A stretch of 6,344 bases of DNA, taken from assembly GCA_030691665.1 (NCBI GenBank), contig JAUYDU010000098.1:1-6344 (forward strand). Direction: 5' to 3'. Position 1 is the first letter of the stretch. Every line of letters starts with the position of its first letter. Under the pieces are notes generated by a model. The model searched no databases. It saw only the letters and a list, made by a program, of their open reading frames with translations, and was not told the DNA's origin. Positions 1 to 4,783 of this stretch are shown in pieces. The translations under genes and the position numbers were made by a program. The stretch is from Chloroflexota bacterium. GTDB taxonomy: Bacteria > Chloroflexota > Dehalococcoidia > SM23-28-2.

Positions 1-698
1 CGCAGCACGTTCGGCCAGCCGGGGATGTCCTGACTGCCCGCCCCGTAGCCCACTCCCTGGACGTTCATGGCCGGCCGTCGGAAGCTTGCCAGCGTAGTGA
101 TGATGGCAGCGCCCGTAGGAGTCAGCAGCTCCCGCTCCGGCCGGCCCTCCTGGGGCAGAACGGGGGCTCCCTTGGAAGCCATTAGTTCCAGCGTGGCCGG
201 GGCTGGCACGGGCAGACCGGCACTGCCGACCGTCCCCCCGCCCGCAGCCAGAGCCGAGGCGAACACCTCCTCCACCCCCAGCAGGCGCAGGCCAACAACA
301 GCCCCCATCACGTCCACGATGGCGTCCACCGCCCCCACCTCGTGCAGGTGCGTTTCGTTCACCGGCAGGCCGTGCACCTTCGCCTCGGCCTCCGCCAGGC
401 GACGGAAGACGGCCGCCCCCTTCGCCTTGTCGCCAGCCGGCAGCGGGCTGCCATCGATCACGCCCAGGATATCCACCAGCGTTCGCGGCGACTGCTCCTT
501 CTCCACCGCCACTCTTACCTGAGTGGCAGCCAGGCCCGCCCGTTGCACCTTGCGGGCGGTCACTCGGTAGCCCGACAGCGCTAGCTTGGCCAGCTCACCC
601 TTGAGGCTCTCCAGGGAGAGGCCGAGGTCCACAAGGGCGCCCAGGATCATGTCGCCGCTGGCGCCGGAGAAGCAGTCTAGATAGGCAATCTTGGCCAT
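1..698 (-). CDS. larC: LarC, nickel-insertion protein for NPN cofactor (partial, C-terminus off the left edge)
   Basis: LarC is the CTP-dependent enzyme that puts nickel into pyridinium-3,5-bisthiocarboxylate mononucleotide, giving the nickel-pincer nucleotide used by LarA-type racemases; it is cytoplasmic. The visible 232 residues start at an ATG (698-696) with MAKIAYLDCFSGASGDM, the typical LarC opening. Other family hallmarks are THLHEVGAVDAIVDVMGA (residues 116-133), AGGGTVGSAGLPVPAP (152-167), ELLTPTGAA (190-198) and GVGYGAGSQDIPGWPNVL (215-232). The family is usually about 400 residues, so a little over half is present and the C-terminal domain is missing. In some Lactobacillaceae larC is read through a programmed frameshift; the region where that could occur is outside the window. 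It is the third gene of a larB-lipoprotein-larC operon, starting 44 nt after the lipoprotein stop. I see no clear Shine-Dalgarno before the ATG. The identification is firm. Confidence 0.95.
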   Translation of the reverse strand, partial: MAKIAYLDCFSGASGDMILGALVDLGLSLESLKGELAKLALSGYRVTARKVQRAGLAATQVRVAVEKEQSPRTLVDILGVIDGSPLPAGDKAKGAAVFRRLAEAEAKVHGLPVNETHLHEVGAVDAIVDVMGAVVGLRLLGVEEVFASALAAGGGTVGSAGLPVPAPATLELMASKGAPVLPQEGRPERELLTPTGAAIITTLASFRRPAMNVQGVGYGAGSQDIPGWPNVL

Positions 699-742
699 GG
701 TTCGGCCAGATAGAGAGCGGGGCCGCGACATAAAGGCAGCCT

Positions 743-1480
743 CTAGGGGGCGGCGCTCGCCATGTGCTCCACCTGAGCGCGCGCCATCCGCTCCACGAGC
801 TGTCTGCCCTCCTCAGCGACGCCAAACATGGCCACCTGGAGAGTGCCGCGGTTCGGGCCTTGCCTGAGGAGGACAACGTCCTGAGCAAACGTCTGCTCGC
901 GCGCCTCCGCCTTGGCGGTGATCCGCAGCCACAGCACTTCGTCGGCCAGCCCGGGAGCCGAGAGCTCTTGCACCTGGAGGTCCGTCGCCCCCGTAAACAG
1001 AGCGGGCCAATCGGTGCTTCTGGCCGCCTGAGCAGCCTCGGCGAAGGAGGCGCTGGCGCCCTCAGCGCTCTCGTAGAGACTTACCGCGCTGTTCACAGAG
1101 AAGACAATCACCTGGCTGGCGCCCGGGCTGGCCGTAGCGGTGGCGACGGCGGTGCCGCCGGGCTCGTAGGTCACCTCATAGCCCCAGATCCGCCCCCATC
1201 GCTGGAGCTTGGCCAGCTCCGCTTGTGGGTCAGCACTTTCCGCCGCTACCTGCTCGTTGCTGCCGAACACCTGCTCGGTGGCAGTGAACCCAGCGGGCAC
1301 TTCGCCGGGTTGCAGGACCATCTGCTCCAGCACCGCCTTCACCCCAGCAGGCACAGACGGGCTCGCGGCGGTGGGGGTGGCTTCACCCTCTCCGCCGTCG
1401 CCGCAGGCCGCCCCAGCTAGGGTGAGGCCGACGCCAAGAAGTGCCAGAGCCCCCATCGCGAGCGCAAACCTTTTCACCAT
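743..1480 (-). CDS. Putative lipoprotein of unknown function in the lar operon
   Basis: I do not recognise this 245-residue protein. It starts with a lipoprotein-like signal: MVKR, a hydrophobic stretch (residues 5-25) and Cys26, followed by a Gly/Glu/Thr/Pro/Ala-rich linker to about residue 46. The lipobox is imperfect (AGAAC, Gly at -3 where Leu/Val/Ile is usual), so lipidation is inferred. The rest is a soluble domain with a segment VLQPGEVPAGF (about 55-65) and a later VIVFSVNSAVSLYESAEGA segment (about 124-142), with no catalytic motif visible. The ATG at 1480 is preferred over a TTG at 1492 because GAGGGGG lies 4-10 nt upstream of it and the signal peptide begins there. It sits 39 nt after larB and 44 nt before larC, all on one strand, so cotranscription is likely. 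A role in metal or substrate handling at the membrane would be guesswork. Outward-facing substrate-binding or sensor-like proteins of this general build are common in Chloroflexota and Actinobacteria. Confidence 0.85.
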   Translation of the reverse strand: MVKRFALAMGALALLGVGLTLAGAACGDGGEGEATPTAASPSVPAGVKAVLEQMVLQPGEVPAGFTATEQVFGSNEQVAAESADPQAELAKLQRWGRIWGYEVTYEPGGTAVATATASPGASQVIVFSVNSAVSLYESAEGASASFAEAAQAARSTDWPALFTGATDLQVQELSAPGLADEVLWLRITAKAEAREQTFAQDVVLLRQGPNRGTLQVAMFGVAEEGRQLVERMARAQVEHMASAAP

Positions 1481-1519
1481 ACTCCCCCTCAAGTACGGGC
1501 GCAGCCTGCTGCGCCCCTA

Positions 1520-2371
1520 CTAGTCTTTCCGTCCCTTCCCCTTCGGCAGGCTCAGGGTCAGGGCAGGCTCCTGCCAGGCCAGGCGATTTATCACCGCGGC
1601 CAGGTAGCCAGCCCCAAACCCGTTGTCGATGTTGACCACGGCCACACCAGGGGCACAGCTATTGAGCATCGCCAGCAGGGGCGCCAGACCCAAGAAGCTA
1701 GCTCCATACCCCACCGACGTCGGGACAGCGATGACCGGTGCCGCCACCAGCCCGGCCACCACGCTGGGCAGCGCTCCCTCCATGCCCGCCACCGCCACCA
1801 CCACCTTGGCCGCCTGAAGGACGGCCAGATGGCCCAGCAGACGGTGCAACCCCGCTACCCCCACGTCGTACACCCGCTCCGCCTCGCTGCCCATGAGCTC
1901 GGCGGTGACCGCCGCCTCCTCCGCCACCGGCAGATCGGATGTGCCACCGCAAACGATGGTCACCCCGGCCAGAAGGGGCTGGCGGCAGCGATCCACAACG
2001 ATCGCCCGGGCGGTGGGATGATAGACGGCGTCGGGGATGCTCTCCTTGAGGGCGGCGTAGCACGAGGCGTCCACTCGGGTCACCAGCAGGCGCTCACCCT
2101 GGCTCAAAAGCCCCCCGGCGATGGCCACGATCTGCTCGCTGGTCTTGCCCTCGCCCAGAATCACCTCCGGAAAGCCCTTGCGCAGCGCCCGGTGATGGTC
2201 GATCTCGGCGAACCCCAGGTCCTCGTAGGGCAAGCGCCTCAGGCGCTCCAGCCCCTCGTCCACACTCAGCGTCCCCGACTGAAGGGCGACCAGCAGTTCC
2301 CGCAGCTTGGCCTCGTCGATCTTCGTCCCCCTACTCCCTATGCCCTGTTCCTTCTTCGCTCTACCTGCCAA
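1520..2371 (-). CDS. larB: LarB, pyridinium-3,5-biscarboxylate mononucleotide synthase
   Basis: LarB carboxylates the pyridine ring of nicotinic acid adenine dinucleotide and cleaves its phosphoanhydride, the first step of NPN cofactor synthesis; it is a cytoplasmic relative of PurE (AIR carboxylase). Counting from a TTG at 2371 (283 residues), the N-terminal domain carries RLPYEDLGFAEIDHHRALR (46-64) and GFPEVILGEGKT (66-77). The PurE-like core has CGGTSDLPVAEEA (141-153), AGMEGALPSVVAGL (196-209), VPTSVGYGASFLG (217-229) and VVNIDNGFGAGYLAAVINRL (245-264). Cys239 in LNSCAPG fits the position of the substrate-binding cysteine reported for L. plantarum LarB (from memory). The start is uncertain: homology begins near residue 18, no ATG is available nearby, and a GTG at 2413 and a TTG at 2548 lie in repeat sequence. 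The last 19 residues, past INRL where LarB normally ends, come largely from a dispersed repeat. First gene of the lar operon. Confidence 0.93.
   Translation of the reverse strand: MAGRAKKEQGIGSRGTKIDEAKLRELLVALQSGTLSVDEGLERLRRLPYEDLGFAEIDHHRALRKGFPEVILGEGKTSEQIVAIAGGLLSQGERLLVTRVDASCYAALKESIPDAVYHPTARAIVVDRCRQPLLAGVTIVCGGTSDLPVAEEAAVTAELMGSEAERVYDVGVAGLHRLLGHLAVLQAAKVVVAVAGMEGALPSVVAGLVAAPVIAVPTSVGYGASFLGLAPLLAMLNSCAPGVAVVNIDNGFGAGYLAAVINRLAWQEPALTLSLPKGKGRKD
1539..1557. repeat. Dispersed repeat copy R1, inside the 3' end of larB
   Basis: Reads CCCTTCGGCAGGCTCAGGG, an imperfect inverted repeat (CCCT...AGGG). Its reverse complement matches copy R5 (2762-2780) at 18 of 19 positions. In the larB frame it encodes LSLPKG, part of a 19-residue tail beyond the normal LarB end. 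This CCCTGAGCCTG(T/C)CGAAGGG motif is a repeat family I know from many environmental genomes, often read through as CPEPVEG or LSLSKG. Confidence 0.8.
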
Positions 2372-2408
2372 TCCTCGCGCGATTCGATTGAGAGCGTAAT
2401 CTAATCCT

Positions 2409-2454
2409 GTCACCCTGAGCCTGCCTGCCGGCAGGCAGGCGAAGCGAAGGGTCT
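2409..2454. repeat. Dispersed repeat copy R2 with an 11+11 bp perfect palindrome
   Basis: Starts GTCACCCTGAGC and ends GAAGCGAAGGGTCT. The middle, 2419-2440, is a perfect 22-bp palindrome made of GCCTGCCTGCC followed directly by its reverse complement. Outer arms ACCCT (2412-2416) and AGGGT (2448-2452) can also pair. Its GTCACCCTGAGC end is the reverse complement of the GCTCAGnnTGAC core found in R3 and R4. It lies upstream of the likely larB start, so it would sit in the larB mRNA leader and could fold there. Confidence 0.85.
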
Positions 2455-2506
2455 GGCGGTGGGGAGCGAAACTAGCACTGTGGGAGTCAACGCGGCCCCC
2501 CGCCCC

Positions 2507-2536
2507 AGATGCTTCGCTCCGCTCAGCATGACAGAT
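2507..2536. repeat. Dispersed repeat copy R3 (CHAERSEAS type)
   Basis: Begins AGATGCTTCGCTCCGCTCAG and continues with CATGACAGAT. On the minus strand it translates to ICHAERSEAS, a peptide seen widely as a false N-terminal extension of predicted proteins. It is inverted relative to R2, with 52 nt between them, so the two could form a larger stem. The core GCTCAGCATGAC (2521-2532) matches R4 at 11 of 12 positions. Confidence 0.85.
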
Positions 2537-2584
2537 GAGGCGCTCCAAGGCTACCCAACCCTCTATTTTCAGAGCAATGACCCA

Positions 2585-2605
2585 GCGCGAAGGGCTCAGA
2601 ATGAC
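2585..2605. repeat. Dispersed repeat relic R4
   Basis: Starts GCGCGAAGG and ends with GCTCAGAATGAC (2594-2605), one mismatch from the R3 core and in the same orientation. It is shorter and more degraded than R2 and R3, and lacks the GCTTCGC arm seen in R3. Confidence 0.6.
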
Positions 2606-2650
2606 CTTGTTCCGTCTCCAAACTCGCCAGGCCCGCCTCTAGCGGGACAG

Positions 2651-2679
2651 ATCATAGCATCGGCCCTCGCTTGCGTAAA
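2651..2679 (-). promoter_or_regulatory. Predicted promoter of the larB operon
   Basis: On the minus strand: -35 TTTACG (2679-2674, 4 of 6 to TTGACA), a 17-bp spacer and an extended -10, TGC then TATGAT (2656-2651, 5 of 6 to TATAAT). Transcription would begin near 2644, giving a leader of about 270 nt to the chosen larB TTG. That leader contains repeats R4, R3 and R2. The prediction rests on consensus matching only. Confidence 0.55.
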
Positions 2680-2690
2680 CCTGAGGGCCG
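2661..2690. promoter_or_regulatory. Inverted repeat, candidate operator between divergent promoters
   Basis: CGGCCCTC (2661-2668) and GAGGGCCG (2683-2690) are perfect 8-bp arms around a 14-bp spacer. One arm lies in the spacer of the leftward promoter and the other in the spacer of the rightward one, and the symmetry centre (2675.5) coincides with the overlap of the two -35 boxes. A dimeric regulator bound here would cover both promoters. A chance or hairpin role is possible; no regulator gene is in the window. Confidence 0.45.
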
Positions 2691-2699
2691 TCTCATAAT
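2671..2699 (+). promoter_or_regulatory. Predicted promoter of the PAP2 gene
   Basis: -35 TTGCGT (2671-2676), 17-bp spacer, -10 CATAAT (2694-2699, 5 of 6 to consensus). The expected start point, about 2706, is only a few bases before the ATG at 2709, so the mRNA would be nearly leaderless. The -35 overlaps that of the leftward larB promoter. Confidence 0.5.
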
Positions 2700-2708
2700 G
2701 ACCCAGGA

Positions 2709-3419
2709 ATGGACCTGAAGACCGTCGCGTTACGTCGCCTCGAGCCACTCAAAGGGGCCTGCCCTGAGCCTGTCGAAGGGGGAGTGCGGGGCATCTTTTG
2801 GCTCTCCTGGCTCGTGGCGGCGCTGGGGTTCGCCGTTCTGGCCGCCTTCGCCGCCTCTACCGACTACTTCCCCGGCGACCTCGGCCTGGCTCATCGCCTC
2901 CAGGATGCCAACGCCGCCCCCTTCACAGACGCCCTGGACTGGGCCAGCCGCCTGGCCGACCTGCCGCTGGTGACTGTGGTGGGGCTGGCTGCCGCCCTCG
3001 GCCTGTGGCTCCTGGCCCGCCCCGCTGAGGCCCTCTGGCTGGTGGTTGCCCTACCGCTGCCCCTGCTGAGCGGGCTGGTCAAGGCCCTAGTCGACAGACC
3101 GCGGCCATCGGCCGCCCTGGTCGAGGTGAGTGAGAAGGCGGGGGGCTCGTCTTTCCCCAGTGGGCACGTAACTACGGCGGTGGTGGTCTACGGCCTCCTC
3201 TTCTACCTGGCAGCCCTCGTCATTCCCCAGAGGGGCCTGCGCTATCTGGCCCAGTTGGCCTGCCTGGCGCTAATAGTATTGACAGGGTTACAGCGAGTGC
3301 ACGCCGGCGTGCACTGGCCCAGCGATGTCCTCGGGAGCTTGCTGCTGGGCGGCCTCCTCCTGTCGCTCCTAATATGGAGCCATCGCCGCTTTGCCCGCCG
3401 TCGGCGGACAGCCGCCTAA
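2709..3419 (+). CDS. PAP2-family membrane phosphatase
   Basis: A type 2 phosphatidic acid phosphatase superfamily protein (236 residues), which removes phosphate from lipid phosphates such as phosphatidate or undecaprenyl pyrophosphate; the substrate cannot be told from sequence. The three active-site motifs are intact: K125-x6-R132-P133 (KALVDRPRP), P150-S-G-H153, and R196-x5-H202-x3-D206 (RVHAGVHWPSD). His153 and His202 would be the catalytic pair. Hydrophobic segments lie near residues 30-50, 86-103, 107-124, 155-173, 178-194 and 207-223, followed by an arginine-rich tail. The first 27 residues are odd: residues 16-24 (ACPEPVEGG) come from repeat copy R5. A GTG at 2784, just before the first membrane segment, is an alternative start, but the promoter lies directly before the ATG at 2709, which favours that one. 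AGGA touches the ATG with no spacing, so it is unlikely to act as a normal ribosome site. Likely cotranscribed with the CvpA gene. Confidence 0.92.
   Translation: MDLKTVALRRLEPLKGACPEPVEGGVRGIFWLSWLVAALGFAVLAAFAASTDYFPGDLGLAHRLQDANAAPFTDALDWASRLADLPLVTVVGLAAALGLWLLARPAEALWLVVALPLPLLSGLVKALVDRPRPSAALVEVSEKAGGSSFPSGHVTTAVVVYGLLFYLAALVIPQRGLRYLAQLACLALIVLTGLQRVHAGVHWPSDVLGSLLLGGLLLSLLIWSHRRFARRRRTAA
2762..2780. repeat. Dispersed repeat copy R5, inside the 5' end of the PAP2 gene
   Basis: Reads CCCTGAGCCTGTCGAAGGG and in the PAP2 frame encodes part of ACPEPVEGG. It differs at one position from the reverse complement of R1 in larB. It sits between the ATG and the first membrane segment, where an in-frame insertion would be tolerated. 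Confidence 0.85.
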
Positions 3420-3439
3420 GCTATTGGAAACAGAGAGCG

Positions 3440-3934
3440 ATGAACTGGCTCGATGCGGCCATCGTTATCGCCATCGCCTGGTTCACCTTCGCCGCCTTCC
3501 GGGCAGGCCTCATCCGCGAGGTTGTGACCCTGATTGCCGTCGTGGTGGGGGTGCTGGCCGCCGGCCACTACTACGATAACCTCGCCGCCGACGTGCTCCT
3601 GTTCATCGATAACGACAAGGCCGCCAAGCTCCTCTCCTTCCTCATCCTCTTCGGGGCGGTGGCCCTGGCCGGACAGTTGGCCGCCATCCTCCTCAAGCAG
3701 ACGGCCAGCCTGCTGTGCCTGGGCTGGCTCGACCACCTGGCAGGCGCCGCCTTCGGCCTTGTCAAGGGCCTCGTCCTGGTTGAGCTGTTCCTCATCCTGT
3801 TCGCCACCTACCCCTACCTTGGCCTGGACGACACCATCGCCGGCTCGGCTATCGCCCCCCTCTTCCTGGACGGCGGCCCTGCTCTTCTGAAGCTCCTGCC
3901 CGGCGAGTTCAATAGCGCCGTGGACGCCCTATAG
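3440..3934 (+). CDS. CvpA-family membrane protein
   Basis: A 164-residue integral membrane protein of the CvpA family, named after a gene needed for colicin V production in E. coli; the molecular role is unclear, and links to envelope homeostasis have been reported. It opens with MNWLDAAIVIAIAWFTFAAF and the family-typical GLIREVV (23-29). Four hydrophobic segments are visible at about 4-20, 24-42, 62-86 and 102-123. The last is introduced by the characteristic LGWLDHLAGAAFGLVKG (94-110). The short C-terminal tail is soluble. The ATG at 3440 is chosen because the conserved N-terminus starts there; an upstream in-frame extension to 3374 would overlap the PAP2 gene and looks unrelated. The preceding AGAGAG is only a weak ribosome site. 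It starts 20 nt after the PAP2 stop, so an operon is likely, with two envelope proteins together. Confidence 0.88.
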   Translation: MNWLDAAIVIAIAWFTFAAFRAGLIREVVTLIAVVVGVLAAGHYYDNLAADVLLFIDNDKAAKLLSFLILFGAVALAGQLAAILLKQTASLLCLGWLDHLAGAAFGLVKGLVLVELFLILFATYPYLGLDDTIAGSAIAPLFLDGGPALLKLLPGEFNSAVDAL

Positions 3935-3950
3935 CCTCGGTCAAAGCTGA

Positions 3951-3979
3951 TTGCAACAGCGACCCCTTTCTGATATTAT
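3951..3979 (+). promoter_or_regulatory. Predicted promoter of the HNH endonuclease gene
   Basis: -35 TTGCAA (3951-3956), 17-bp spacer, -10 TATTAT (3974-3979, 5 of 6), preceded by an extended TGA element (3971-3973). The expected transcription start, about 3986, coincides with the GTG start codon, implying a leaderless mRNA. It is the best promoter match in the window. Confidence 0.65.
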
Positions 3980-3985
3980 GCGCCC

Positions 3986-4513
3986 GTGACTAACACGGCC
4001 GTATTGGTGCTTAATCAGAACTACGAGCCGCTCAACGTTTGCAACGCTCGCCGTGCCTTCGTCCTCCTCGACCGAGGCAAGGCCGAGGTGCTGGAGAACG
4101 GGCGGGGCTATCTTCATAGCCCCTCCTTCGTTTTCCCCATCCCCTCGGTCATTCGCCTCATCTTTGTCATCCACCGGCCACGCCCTCAGGGGCGCCTCAG
4201 CCGCCGCGATGTCTTCCTGCGCGACCGCTTCACCTGCCAGTACTGCGACCGCCAGACCCGCGACCTCACCCTGGATCACGTCCTCCCCCGCCACAACGGC
4301 GGCACCCACGCCTGGGAGAACGTGGTGGCCGCCTGCAAGGCCTGCAACCACCGCAAGGCCGGCCGCACCCCCCAGGAAGCGCGGATGCACCTGATCCGCC
4401 CGCCGACCCGACCCTCCTACAACCCTTATCGCTCCTTCTACCACTACCTGCACGAACAGGTGGAGTGGCGCAAGTTCGTCCCCGGCTGGCAGCCTGACCC
4501 CGGCTTCTCCTAG
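3986..4513 (+). CDS. HNH endonuclease family protein
   Basis: A 175-residue stand-alone HNH nuclease protein. The N-terminal part, AVLVLNQNYEPLNVCNARRAFVLL (5-28, shown in part), is a widespread conserved opening of a chromosomal HNH subfamily with no settled cellular role. The nuclease domain spans about 73-128: zinc-type cysteines C84/C87 (CQYC) and C117/C120 (CKAC), the catalytic D97-H98 (LDHVLPRHNGG) and N112, and a closing NHRK (121-124) before AGRTP. All metal and catalytic residues look intact. The C-terminus is rich in Pro and aromatic residues. The start is the GTG at 3986: the nearby ATG at 3978 is out of frame, there is no Shine-Dalgarno, and the GTG lies 6 nt after the -10 box. 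No methyltransferase, portal or toxin-antitoxin partner is beside it, so a restriction or phage role is not supported here. It could act in DNA repair or be a domesticated nuclease. Confidence 0.9.
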   Translation: MTNTAVLVLNQNYEPLNVCNARRAFVLLDRGKAEVLENGRGYLHSPSFVFPIPSVIRLIFVIHRPRPQGRLSRRDVFLRDRFTCQYCDRQTRDLTLDHVLPRHNGGTHAWENVVAACKACNHRKAGRTPQEARMHLIRPPTRPSYNPYRSFYHYLHEQVEWRKFVPGWQPDPGFS

Positions 4514-4561
4514 CCTGCCGAAAAAAGTTCGAAAATTTCCTCGTTTACGTCGTCCCAGCCC

Positions 4562-4589
4562 TTGCTTTTCGCCAGAATATTGCTATCCT
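4562..4589 (+). promoter_or_regulatory. Possible promoter of the GH172 gene
   Basis: -35-like TTGCTT (4562-4567), 16-bp spacer, extended -10 TGC then TATCCT (4584-4589, 4 of 6 to consensus). It lies in the most A/T-rich part of the gap. Transcription would begin near 4596, right at the foot of the first hairpin, giving a leader of about 190 nt. The match is modest. Confidence 0.35.
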
Positions 4590-4594
4590 AATAC

Positions 4595-4629
4595 GGGCCA
4601 TTTGTTCGCCCTCTCCTGGACAACGGCCC
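4595..4629 (+). other. Inverted repeat / hairpin 1 of the GH172 leader
   Basis: GGGCC (4595-4599) pairs with GGCCC (4625-4629), and TTGTTC (4602-4607) with GGACAA (4618-4623) including one G-U pair. An internal loop separates the two stems and the apical loop is 10 nt. There is no T-run after it, so it does not look like a terminator. Confidence 0.4.
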
Positions 4630-4642
4630 ACCCCCCGAGCAC

Positions 4643-4683
4643 GCTGCGCGGTCGGGTAGCCTGGCTCGACCCGACCGCGCAGC
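4643..4683 (+). other. Perfect 15-bp inverted repeat / hairpin 2 of the GH172 leader
   Basis: GCTGCGCGGTCGGGT (4643-4657) and its exact reverse complement (4669-4683) surround an 11-nt loop. It is the strongest hairpin in the window. No T-run follows on either strand, so a standard intrinsic terminator is unlikely. It lies 130 nt after the HNH stop and 100 nt before the GH172 start, so it could be a 3' end structure of the first or a leader element of the second. It is not a tRNA: there is no anticodon arm or acceptor end. Confidence 0.8.
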
Positions 4684-4686
4684 CTT

Positions 4687-4700
4687 GTCTCATCTGAGAC
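4687..4700 (+). other. Small inverted repeat 3 (GTCTCA-TC-TGAGAC)
   Basis: GTCTCA (4687-4692) and TGAGAC (4695-4700) are perfect 6-bp arms with 2 nt between them, three bases after hairpin 2. It could be a small hairpin stacked on the previous one or a protein-binding palindrome. Confidence 0.4.
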
Positions 4701-4770
4701 CCTCCAGGCCCTATGCCCGCCTCTCCTCAATGGGAATGGTATTCTAGCGGAGAGTTGGAATCAGATCAGC

Positions 4771-4779
4771 GGGAGGTGG
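4771..4779 (+). promoter_or_regulatory. Strong ribosome binding site of the GH172 gene
   Basis: GGGAGGTGG, with the GGAGG core 7 nt before the ATG at 4784. It is the only near-perfect Shine-Dalgarno in the window and fixes this start; the other genes here have weak or absent sites. Confidence 0.85.
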
Positions 4780-4783
4780 CCTA

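Noticed and set aside
67..522. Plus-strand open frame of 151 codons at the left edge
   Set aside because: Antisense to larC, which is identified by several conserved blocks; the product is Ser/Thr/Pro/Ala-rich low complexity.
764..1420. Plus-strand open frame of 218 codons across the lipoprotein gene
   Set aside because: It is antisense to a gene with a clear signal peptide and ribosome site, and its product is low-complexity with no recognisable domain. Long antisense frames are expected at this base composition.
1829..2404. Plus-strand open frame of 191 codons opposite larB
   Set aside because: Shadow of larB, whose family motifs are unmistakable on the other strand.
2409..2605. CRISPR array or insertion sequence
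   Set aside because: The repeat copies differ in length, sequence and orientation with irregular spacing, and no transposase or cas gene is present.
3374..3439. Upstream extension of the CvpA protein by 22 residues
   Set aside because: It overlaps the PAP2 coding end, the added residues look unlike a CvpA N-terminus, and the conserved start is at 3440.
3951..4513. Phage or restriction island around the HNH gene
   Set aside because: Neighbours are ordinary chromosomal genes and there is no att site, integrase or methyltransferase.
4643..4683. tRNA-like or intrinsic terminator reading of the strong hairpin
   Set aside because: Only a single stem-loop is present with no acceptor, D or T arms, and no T-run follows on either strand.
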